NCBI GenBank assembly: GCA_023460055.1
Contig: JAEWRJ010000099.1
Location: 1 to 26,653 of the forward strand
Direction: 5' to 3'
From: Bacillota bacterium
GTDB taxonomy: Bacteria > Bacillota > Clostridia > Christensenellales > Aristaeellaceae
DNA length: 26,653 nt
The stretch's first letter is position 1. Each line of letters begins with the position of its first letter. The notes below the pieces were generated by a model. The model was not told the origin of the DNA. It made no database searches and worked only from the letters and a program-made list of their open reading frames with translations. Made by a program: the position numbers and the translations under genes. This document shows positions 7,387 through 13,996 of this stretch, in pieces.

Positions 7387-7493
7387 GGGGGTTCCTCCTT
7401 TAGTAATATATTCTCTCGCCTTGCGGCGATCAGAACCTATGTCATGTATACCTGTATCTAACCCATGATGCGCTGCTTTATGCGGCAGCTGTT

Positions 7494-9278
7494 TTATCTG
7501 CCTTTGGGATTGCCGTTGAGCTTGCGGAAGCTTTCCGGATCCACCTTGGGCTGGCGGTCCGGCGACAGCAGGCCGTTGATCTCCTGCATCACGTCGGTCA
7601 GCTGGGTGTAGCAATAGCCCTGGCAGTAGGGCAGCTCGCGGATCGCGTCCGTGACGGAGGCGAAGCGCTTGAGGAAGGCCTCCTCATCCTGCACTTTGTC
7701 ATGGTAGCCCCAAGTCTGCATGCCGCTCATATTCTCCTGGATGCCCTTGGACGACATGGCGATGCCGCCGTATTCAGTGATCAGGAAGGCCTCTTTGCCG
7801 GTGTACTGCGCGCCCTGGGCATAGCACATGCGGTGGTCGCAGGCGGTCTGCTCCACCTGCTCGCGGCTGTCAAAGTGCTTGTGGATGACTTCGCCCTCGG
7901 CGGCATAATCATGCAGGGCGCAGATGTCCGACTCGGTCTGCTCCCAGCCGTCGTTGGCGGATACCAGCCGGATGGGGTCAAGCGAGCGGCACAGCTGGGT
8001 CAGCATGCGCGCGGCGGCCTGCTGCGTTTTATCGGTATAGATCTCGCGCACGCCCCAGGATTCGTTGAGCGGCACCCAGGTGATGATGCTGGGGTGGTTG
8101 TAATCGCGGCTGATAAAGTCAGTTAAAGTATTGGCCAGGTTGGATACCGTCTGCAGGCCGTACTCATAGCAGCTTGGCACTTCGCCCCAGACAAGCAGGC
8201 CCATCTTGTCACACCAGTAGTAGAACCTGGGGTCTTCGATCTTCTGGTGCTTGCGCACGCCGTTGTAGCCGAAATCCTTGATCCACTGGACATCTGCCTT
8301 GATGGCCTCGTCGCTGGGCGGCGTTAACAGAGTGTCCGGCCAATAGCCCTGGTCAAGGATCAGGCGCTGATAAACGGGGGAGTTGTTGAGCAGCACCTGG
8401 CCGTTCTTCACCTCCACCTTGCGCATGCCGAAGTAGGTTGTCACTTCGTCCTGGGCGCCTTGATCGGTGATCAGCTTGATCTTCAGGTCGAACAGGCGGG
8501 GATGTTCCGGCGTCCAGACGGGTACATTATCCACCCGTCCGCCAAAGCGGATATCCAGGCTAAAGCCGGGGGTCTGATCCCAGATGGATACCTCGCCCCG
8601 GGTCAGCAGGCGGCCTTCGTAGCTCAGCTCATACGCGGCGCGGGTGCCGGGCGCGGGGCGCTTTTCAAGGCGCAGGCGCACATCCGCGCGGCAGCGGTCG
8701 ATATCCGGGGTCACGTGGATGGCGGTGAGGCTGTTATCGCCCGCCGCTTCCAGCCACACGGTCTGCCAGATGCCGCTGACAGGGGTGTACCAGCAGCCCA
8801 TCAGGCCTTCTTCCCAGTACTGCTTGCCGCGGGGCTGGCTGCAATCGGGCTGGTCCTCCACCCGCAGGCACAGATCGTTCTCGCCTTCACGCAGCAGGGC
8901 AGTGATATCAAAGCCGAAGGGGGTATAGCCGCCGCGGTGGGTGCCCGCCATCTGGCCGTTAACGTACACCCTGGCTTCAAAGTCCACCGCGCCAAAGCGC
9001 AGGAAAACCCGCCGGCCCTGCATTTCAGAGGGGACGGTAAAACTGCGGCGATACCACATATAAGGGTGGATGGTTTCATCCCCGATGCCGCTCTGTTTGC
9101 TTTGATAGCAGAACGGGACCAAAATGCTGCCGCCCAGATCATATCCCGGCTTGTACCAGGCCTCCGCTTCGCCCCGGTTCGCGTCGTCAAACGCGAAAGC
9201 CCAGGTGCCGTTGAGGTTATGATAAGTATCGCGAATAAAATCCGGTCTGGGGTGTTCCGGCCGTGGGATGATGCTCAT
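7494..9278 (-). CDS. Glycoside hydrolase family 2 enzyme, cytosolic
   Basis: 594 residues with no signal peptide. ATG 9278 has GAGGT upstream. The domain order is that of GH2: an N-terminal jelly roll (about 10-190; NLNGTWAFAFDD, MWYRRSFTVP, GGYTPFGFDITALL), an immunoglobulin-like domain (about 200-295), then a TIM barrel with acid/base E406 in PLNESWG and nucleophile E502 in LITEYGG. The family hydrolyses beta-galactosides, beta-glucuronides, beta-mannosides or alpha-arabinopyranosides. The asparagine-lysine pair typical of beta-glucuronidases is not seen (the matching region reads GVRKHQKIEDPRF), so a beta-glucuronidase name is not justified. First gene of an operon with the binding protein and permeases; it probably cleaves the imported sugar in the cytosol. 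A 107-base leader with a small GCAA-loop hairpin (near 7413-7426) separates it from the binding-protein gene. Confidence 0.92.
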   Translation of the reverse strand: MSIIPRPEHPRPDFIRDTYHNLNGTWAFAFDDANRGEAEAWYKPGYDLGGSILVPFCYQSKQSGIGDETIHPYMWYRRSFTVPSEMQGRRVFLRFGAVDFEARVYVNGQMAGTHRGGYTPFGFDITALLREGENDLCLRVEDQPDCSQPRGKQYWEEGLMGCWYTPVSGIWQTVWLEAAGDNSLTAIHVTPDIDRCRADVRLRLEKRPAPGTRAAYELSYEGRLLTRGEVSIWDQTPGFSLDIRFGGRVDNVPVWTPEHPRLFDLKIKLITDQGAQDEVTTYFGMRKVEVKNGQVLLNNSPVYQRLILDQGYWPDTLLTPPSDEAIKADVQWIKDFGYNGVRKHQKIEDPRFYYWCDKMGLLVWGEVPSCYEYGLQTVSNLANTLTDFISRDYNHPSIITWVPLNESWGVREIYTDKTQQAAARMLTQLCRSLDPIRLVSANDGWEQTESDICALHDYAAEGEVIHKHFDSREQVEQTACDHRMCYAQGAQYTGKEAFLITEYGGIAMSSKGIQENMSGMQTWGYHDKVQDEEAFLKRFASVTDAIRELPYCQGYCYTQLTDVMQEINGLLSPDRQPKVDPESFRKLNGNPKGR

Positions 9279-9377
9279 TGCTGAAACCTCTTCATTCTAA
9301 ATATTATGGAGTGAATGGCGGGAGTCGTACAATGTTTGCTTTGATGAGTGGTTACACATCTGTACATATTAACAAAA

Positions 9378-9407
9378 ATACGACCATATCCGACGAAATG
9401 ATCGTAT
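9378..9407. promoter_or_regulatory. Candidate operator overlapping the GH2 promoter
   Basis: ATACGA at 9378-9383 and TCGTAT at 9402-9407 form an inverted repeat with 18 bases between, spanning the -10 box and the likely start site. A second imperfect repeat (AACGGG 9428-9433 with CCCGTT 9454-9459, enclosing GAGAA/TTCTC) touches the -35 box. Either would suit repression by the adjacent ArsR-like regulator; the assignment is inference. Confidence 0.4.
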
Positions 9408-9429
9408 CATTCTCATGTTTATTTGTCAA
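9401..9429 (-). promoter_or_regulatory. Sigma-A promoter of the GH2-transporter operon
   Basis: On the minus strand a perfect TTGACA (9429-9424) is followed by 17 bases and TACGAT (9406-9401). Transcription should start near 9394, leaving a leader of about 115 bases before the GH2 start. This is one of the best consensus promoters in the window and lies just downstream of the HTH regulator gene. Confidence 0.75.
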
Positions 9430-9484
9430 CGGGAGAAGAATTTCTCTAACAAACCCGTTATACGCGCCGATATTATTACAAGAA

Positions 9485-10447
9485 TTATGGAATACTGTAC
9501 CCGATTTTTAAGATGATGCCCTGGGGATAGTCCCCGAAGTTGCGGCCGAAAAGATTGATGCCGCCTGCATTCTCCGCGTCCTTTTCAACACCGATCTTTA
9601 TATTGATGTGCGTCTGGGCTTTGAGGTCCAGGTCCTTGAGGGTCAGATCGGACACGCGCACGTTGTCCACATAGCAGCAGTCCCGGTCCACGCGCCAGGT
9701 TTTCAGCAGGCCGAACTGGGTGGATACATCCGGCCACCATTCCGGGTTGAGCAGGCCGCGGCGTCCGCCCAGATCCGCCGGGCTGGTCCATATGCCGATG
9801 CGCTTGTCGTTGATGAATACGCTGATGTCGCTCAGCCAGGGGTTGCGGTGCATGGGCGCCTCCGAGCAGGCTTCAAAGGAAAGCTCCAGCCAATGGATAT
9901 CCATCGAGGTCAGGTTCATCACGCCGAAAAGGTATTCCAAAAAGCCCTCGCGAAACCAGATGATCTCGGCCCCGAAGCGCCCGGGCAGGTAGAAGCAGGA
10001 GGGGGTATCAAAGTCCCCGATCGCGCTGTATACGCTGGCCATGCCGCAGGTGGGTACCAGATCGATCGCGCGGCTGAAACCGCCCACCGGCATCTCCAGG
10101 CTCAGCACGCTGCTTTCGGCGCTGAAGGTTTCCACCAGGTTGCAGCTGAACAGGTCAAGCCGGCGGGAGCACAGCTTCATGGCCCCGCGGGAAGCGGGCA
10201 GGTTCTCCGACATGATCAGCCCGGATTCTTCCAGCACCCTCACATGCAGCGCCGTGCTGGAAACGGGCAAGTCAAGCGCCTGCGCCAGTTCCTGCACGTT
10301 CATGCTTCGAAGGCCCAGGCAGCGCAGGATGCGCAGGCGCTCCATGCTTGACAGGGCCTTGGCTACGGGGAGGATGCGCTCGGGCTCGCTGATGTCAAGC
10401 TTCAGCTCCTTGCTCTCGACCGGAAGGCCGGGCTTCTGCCTGCGCAT
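9485..10447 (-). CDS. ArsR-type winged-helix regulator with large C-terminal domain
   Basis: 320 residues from ATG 10447, one base after the serS stop; the longer frame upstream overlaps serS and is rejected. Residues about 20-85 form a winged helix (AKALSSMERLRILRCLG, then MNVQELAQALDLPVSSTALH with the recognition helix, then VRVLEESGLI). The metal-binding cysteines of classic ArsR sensors (CVC motif) are absent. The remaining 230 residues are rich in predicted beta strands and end in INLFGRNFGDYPQGIILKI, a segment I recognise from other uncharacterised regulators of this architecture in Bacillota. Genes of this kind commonly sit beside sugar-utilisation genes, and this one lies directly upstream of the GH2 operon promoter, so it is the likely local regulator, sensing perhaps a sugar. 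Target and ligand are unproven. Confidence 0.78.
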   Translation of the reverse strand: MRRQKPGLPVESKELKLDISEPERILPVAKALSSMERLRILRCLGLRSMNVQELAQALDLPVSSTALHVRVLEESGLIMSENLPASRGAMKLCSRRLDLFSCNLVETFSAESSVLSLEMPVGGFSRAIDLVPTCGMASVYSAIGDFDTPSCFYLPGRFGAEIIWFREGFLEYLFGVMNLTSMDIHWLELSFEACSEAPMHRNPWLSDISVFINDKRIGIWTSPADLGGRRGLLNPEWWPDVSTQFGLLKTWRVDRDCCYVDNVRVSDLTLKDLDLKAQTHINIKIGVEKDAENAGGINLFGRNFGDYPQGIILKIGYSIP

Positions 10448-10448
10448 G

Positions 10449-11729
10449 TCAGCCGATCCGCTCTTTGCCGCCCATGTAGGGGCGCAGCGCCTCGGGGATC
10501 TTGACGCTGCCATCCCCGTTTAAGTTGTTTTCGAGGAAGGCGATCAGCATGCGGGGGGGAGCCACCACGGTGTTATTAAGCGTATGGGCGGTGTACTTGC
10601 GCCCGTCTTCGCCCTTGACGCGGATCTGCAGCCTGCGGGCCTGCGCGTCGCCCAGGTTGGAGCAGCTGCCGACTTCAAAATACTTCTGCTGGCGGGGGGA
10701 CCAGGCCTCTACGTCACAGCTTTTCACCTTCAGGTCAGCCAGGTCGCCCGAGCAGCACTCCAGCGTGCGCACCGGGATATCCAGGCTGCGGAAAAAGTCA
10801 ACAGAGTTTTTCCACATCTGCTCATACCAGTGCATGCTGTCTTCCGGCTTGCAGACCACGATCATCTCCTGCTTTTCAAACTGGTGAATGCGGTATACGC
10901 CGCGCTCCTCGATGCCGTGAGCGCCGACCTCCTTGCGGAAGCAGGGGGAGTAGCTGGTCAGTGTCTGGGGCAGCTCCTCCTCGGGAAGGATGGTATCGAT
11001 GAATTTGCCGATCATGCTGTGCTCGCTGGTACCGATCAGGTAGAGATCCTCGCCTTCGATCTTGTACATCATGTTTTCCATCTCAGCAAAGCTCATCACG
11101 CCGGTCACTACTTCGCTTCTGATCATGAAGGGAGGAATATAATAGGTAAAGCCCCTGTCGATCATAAAATCACGCGCGTAGCTGAGGATGGCCGAATGCA
11201 GCCGGGCAATATCGCCCTTCAGGTAGTAAAAGCCGTTGCCGCTGGTCTTGCGCGCGGCGTCCAGCTCAATGCCCGCCAGGCGCTCCATGATATCCACATG
11301 GTAGGGGATCTCAAATTCAGGGGTCACCGCCTCGCCGAAGCGCTCGATCTCCACATTCTGCGCGTCGCTGCGGCCGATGGGCACGCTGGCATCGATGATC
11401 TGGGGGATCTGAAGCATCTTTTCACGGATCTTTTCGGCGTACCCGGCTTCATTGATTTCCAGCTGCGCCAGCTCCTCCTGCATGTCCTTGACCTGCTGCT
11501 TGACGGCTTCGGCTTCCTGCTTTTCGCCGCGCTGCATCATGCCGCCGATCTGCTTGGAGAGGCTGTTGCGCTGAGCGCGCAGGAAATCGGCCCGCTGGAT
11601 CGCCTCACGGTTGAGCCTGTCCAGCTGGGCGACTTCATCGACCAGCGGGAGCTTGTGGTCCTGGAACTTCTTTTTGATGTTTTCCTTCACCAGCTCCGGG
11701 TTATCGCGTATCAGGTTGATATCGATCAT
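10449..11729 (-). CDS. serS: Seryl-tRNA synthetase
   Basis: 426 residues, the full normal length. It charges tRNA-Ser with serine in two steps using ATP. The N-terminal antiparallel coiled-coil arm that holds the tRNA long variable arm covers about 1-105 (MIDINLIRDNPELVKENIKK). Class II motifs follow: motif 2 in CFRKEVGAHGIEERGVYRIH and motif 3 near the C-terminus in NGDGSVKIPEALRPYMGG, with GTSEHSMIG in the active site. AGGAGG at 11743-11738 precedes ATG 11729. It is preceded by a T-box leader and its own strong promoter. The regulator gene follows after one base with no terminator between, so both should share the T-box-controlled transcript. Confidence 0.98.
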   Translation of the reverse strand: MIDINLIRDNPELVKENIKKKFQDHKLPLVDEVAQLDRLNREAIQRADFLRAQRNSLSKQIGGMMQRGEKQEAEAVKQQVKDMQEELAQLEINEAGYAEKIREKMLQIPQIIDASVPIGRSDAQNVEIERFGEAVTPEFEIPYHVDIMERLAGIELDAARKTSGNGFYYLKGDIARLHSAILSYARDFMIDRGFTYYIPPFMIRSEVVTGVMSFAEMENMMYKIEGEDLYLIGTSEHSMIGKFIDTILPEEELPQTLTSYSPCFRKEVGAHGIEERGVYRIHQFEKQEMIVVCKPEDSMHWYEQMWKNSVDFFRSLDIPVRTLECCSGDLADLKVKSCDVEAWSPRQQKYFEVGSCSNLGDAQARRLQIRVKGEDGRKYTAHTLNNTVVAPPRMLIAFLENNLNGDGSVKIPEALRPYMGGKERIG

Positions 11730-11743
11730 GAGAAAAACCTCCT

Positions 11744-11780
11744 AAAAAATAATAGCCCCCGCCCGCCATGGGACGGAAGC
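11744..11780 (-). terminator. T-box terminator hairpin
   Basis: GCTTCCGTCCC pairs imperfectly with GGGCGGGGGC (G-U pairs) around ATGGC and is followed by TATTATTTTTT. It ends just before the AGGAGG of serS. The T-box sequence immediately upstream can form the competing antiterminator. Confidence 0.75.
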
Positions 11781-11960
11781 ACCGCGTTGCCACCCAATTT
11801 GCCGTGAAAAATCACGGCCTCTTTGAAGGCTATACGGGGCCTGCCCCTCCGGCTTATCACCGGCCGCTCGGGAAGTGGAACGGCTGTCCGCGCTGCCGGG
11901 CTTGCACCTCCGCCCGGCTCTCTGAAAGCTTGATCAGCCACAGTTTCCCTGAAACGCGTT
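11744..11960 (-). ncRNA. T-box riboswitch controlling serS, specifier UCC (Ser)
   Basis: The minus strand carries the T-box core AAATTGGGTGGCAACGCGG (11800-11782), complementary to the tRNA acceptor end, about 70 bases before the serS start. Stem I is recognisable from GAGAGCCGGGCGGAGGTG onward. The conserved ACTTCCCGAGC segment that closes the specifier loop is directly preceded by UCC at 11879-11877, a serine codon, agreeing with the gene controlled. Downstream, a C-rich/G-rich stem and a T-run at 11780-11744 form the terminator that uncharged tRNA-Ser would prevent. The right boundary is set by the predicted transcription start. Confidence 0.92.
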
Positions 11961-11966
11961 TTTCAT

Positions 11967-11995
11967 ATTATATATGGCTTTTTAAGGCTTTGCAA
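11967..11995 (-). promoter_or_regulatory. Promoter of serS
   Basis: TTGCAA (11995-11990), 17-base spacer, then a perfect TATAAT (11972-11967) on the minus strand. The start site would fall near 11960, just before the T-box stem I. It should also supply transcripts of the downstream regulator gene. Confidence 0.8.
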
Positions 11996-12145
11996 GTGCG
12001 CGGACTGCGCTTTCTGGCGTGTACAAGCGACTGTCAGCAAGCCGGTTAGAGTCACCGTTTATTTTCAGATATTTTGATAAGCGCCGGACCGTCTTAATAC
12101 TCCTTCAGGCGTGTATCATAAGGCAGAGCCTTCCAGCCTCGCCGC
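11996..12145. other. Intergenic stretch between divergent promoters, no gene seen
   Basis: Between the divergent serS and exporter promoters. I see no open reading frame with a ribosome site, no stable RNA fold I can name and no repeat shared with the rest of the window. Confidence 0.5.
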
Positions 12146-12175
12146 TTGACAGATCAAGCTGTAAAGTGCTATAAA
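12146..12175 (+). promoter_or_regulatory. Promoter of the ABC exporter operon
   Basis: Perfect TTGACA at 12146-12151, 18 bases, then TATAAA at 12170-12175. Transcription should begin around 12182, about 60 bases before the first exporter gene. Confidence 0.7.
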
Positions 12176-12190
12176 GTTGCGCATGCAACT
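12175..12190. promoter_or_regulatory. Palindromic operator at the exporter promoter
   Basis: AGTTGC GCAT GCAACT is a perfect 6+6 inverted repeat overlapping the end of the -10 box and the likely start site. Size and position resemble sites of MarR-family repressors, which often control YheI/YheH-like exporters. No MarR gene is present beside it, so the repressor would be encoded elsewhere. Confidence 0.5.
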
Positions 12191-12244
12191 AATTTGGGGC
12201 TTGCTTCCTATTTGCCTGCAATCCGAATAGAGGACTAGACACAG

Positions 12245-13996
12245 ATGATTAAAACACTCCTGAAAAGCCTGAGGGAATATCAGAAAAGCACGCTGATCAC
12301 GCCGCTGCTGGTGGCGGGTGAGGCGCTGCTTGAAATATTGATGCCGACCTTGATGGCTTATCTGATCGACTACGGCATCAACGCGCGGGACATGGGCTAT
12401 GTGCTGCGTATGGGCGCTGTGCTGGTGGCGGTGGCGCTCTCTTCGCTCACCCTGGCGTTTTTTGCCGGGCGAAGTGCTGCGACAGCGTCGGCCGGCTTTG
12501 CCAAGAACCTGCGTCACGATATGTTTGCCAATGTGCAGAAGTTTTCGTTTTCCAACCTGGATAAGTTTTCCACAGCCAGCATCATCACCCGCCTGACCAC
12601 CGATGTCAGCAACGTGCAGAATGCCTTTCAGATGATGATCCGCATGGCGGTGAGGGCCCCTTTGATGATCCTCTTCGCGCTGATCTTTTCCTTCCGCGTC
12701 AGCCACAGGCTGTCTCTGATCTTTCTGGGCGCGATCCCGCTGCTGGGCATCGGCCTCTACCTGATCATCACGCAGGTGCACCCCATCTTTGTGCGCGTCT
12801 TCAAGCGCTATGACCGCCTCAACAATGTGGTGCAGGAAAACCTGCACGGCATCCGGGTGGTCAAGTCCTTCACCCGGGAGAATTACGAGGAAAAGAAGTT
12901 CGGCGATATATCCACCGACATTTACAGCGATTTTGTGCAGACCGGCAAGCGGCTGGCGCTCAACGGGCCGTTGATGCAGTTTACGCTCTACCTGACCATG
13001 CTGCTGCTTGCCTTTTTCGGAGCCAGGGAGATCACGGCGGGCGGAAATGTGGCGGCGGCCGGGCTGACCACCGGCGGCCTAGCCAGCCTGATCAGCTACG
13101 CGATGCAGATCCTGATGAGCCTGATGATGCTGTCGATGGTGTTTGTGATGATCATCATTTCCCGCGCGTCCGTGCAGCGCATCGCAGAGCTGCTGAATGA
13201 AGAAAGTGATATCCAAAACGCGCAGAACCCTGAAACGCGGGTGAAGGACGGCAGCATCGTCTTTGACCATGTGCGCTTTTATTATGACCGCGAGGCGGAC
13301 CGCCCGGTGCTGGATGACATCAGCATCAACATATCATCCGGCCAGACGGTCGGCATACTCGGCGGCACGGGCTCGTCCAAGTCAAGCCTGGTGCAGCTGA
13401 TCCCCAGGCTGTATGACGTGAGCGGCGGACGCGTGCTGGTGGGCGGAACCGATGTGCGGGACTATGACCTGGAGGTCCTGCGCGATCAGGTGGCGATGGT
13501 GCTGCAAAAGAATATATTGTTCTCCGGCACCGTCAGGGAAAACCTGCGCTGGGGCAATGAGCGGGCCACCGATGAGGAGATGATGGAGGCCTGCCGCCTG
13601 GCCCAGGCGCATGACTTTATCATGAGCTTTCCCAAGGGCTATGACACCTACATCGAGCAGGGGGGTTCCAATGTATCGGGCGGCCAGCGTCAGAGGCTGT
13701 GCATCGCCCGCGCGCTGCTGAAGAAGCCCAAGATCCTGATCCTGGACGATTCGACCAGCGCGGTCGATACCAGGACGGACAAGGGCATCAGGGAGGCTCT
13801 TTTAAAGACCATCCCCGGCACTACCAAGATCATCATCGCGCAGCGGGTGGCCTCGGTCGAAGACGCGGATCAGATCCTGGTGATGGACGAGGGACGCCTG
13901 GTGGCTTGCGGCACTCACGCGGAGCTGATGGCATCAAGCCCCATCTACCGGGAAGTGTATGAATCCCAGACGCAAGGAGCGGTATTGCATGGATAA
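12245..13996 (+). CDS. Heterodimeric ABC exporter, degenerate-site subunit (YheI/BmrC/TM287-like)
   Basis: 583 residues: a six-helix exporter membrane domain (about 1-315) fused to an ATPase domain. Walker A reads GGTGSSKS (373-380), the signature VSGGQRQR is intact, but the catalytic glutamate after Walker B is aspartate (D502 in LILDDSTSAVD) and the switch histidine is glutamine (Q533 in IIIAQRV). This pair of changes marks the non-hydrolysing site of heterodimeric exporters such as TM287/288 and BmrCD. GAGG lies about 12 bases before ATG 12245. It should pair with the next gene product and pump drugs, lipids or peptides out of the cell; the cargo is unknown. Confidence 0.9.
   Translation: MIKTLLKSLREYQKSTLITPLLVAGEALLEILMPTLMAYLIDYGINARDMGYVLRMGAVLVAVALSSLTLAFFAGRSAATASAGFAKNLRHDMFANVQKFSFSNLDKFSTASIITRLTTDVSNVQNAFQMMIRMAVRAPLMILFALIFSFRVSHRLSLIFLGAIPLLGIGLYLIITQVHPIFVRVFKRYDRLNNVVQENLHGIRVVKSFTRENYEEKKFGDISTDIYSDFVQTGKRLALNGPLMQFTLYLTMLLLAFFGAREITAGGNVAAAGLTTGGLASLISYAMQILMSLMMLSMVFVMIIISRASVQRIAELLNEESDIQNAQNPETRVKDGSIVFDHVRFYYDREADRPVLDDISINISSGQTVGILGGTGSSKSSLVQLIPRLYDVSGGRVLVGGTDVRDYDLEVLRDQVAMVLQKNILFSGTVRENLRWGNERATDEEMMEACRLAQAHDFIMSFPKGYDTYIEQGGSNVSGGQRQRLCIARALLKKPKILILDDSTSAVDTRTDKGIREALLKTIPGTTKIIIAQRVASVEDADQILVMDEGRLVACGTHAELMASSPIYREVYESQTQGAVLHG

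Noticed and set aside
7387..7493. Separate promoter before the sugar-binding-protein gene
   Set aside because: TATACA occurs on the minus strand but no -35-like box stands at a suitable distance; readthrough from the GH2 promoter explains expression.
12090..12120. Second exporter promoter with TTGATA and TAATAC
   Set aside because: The spacing is only 15 bases and the downstream TTGACA/TATAAA pair is far better.
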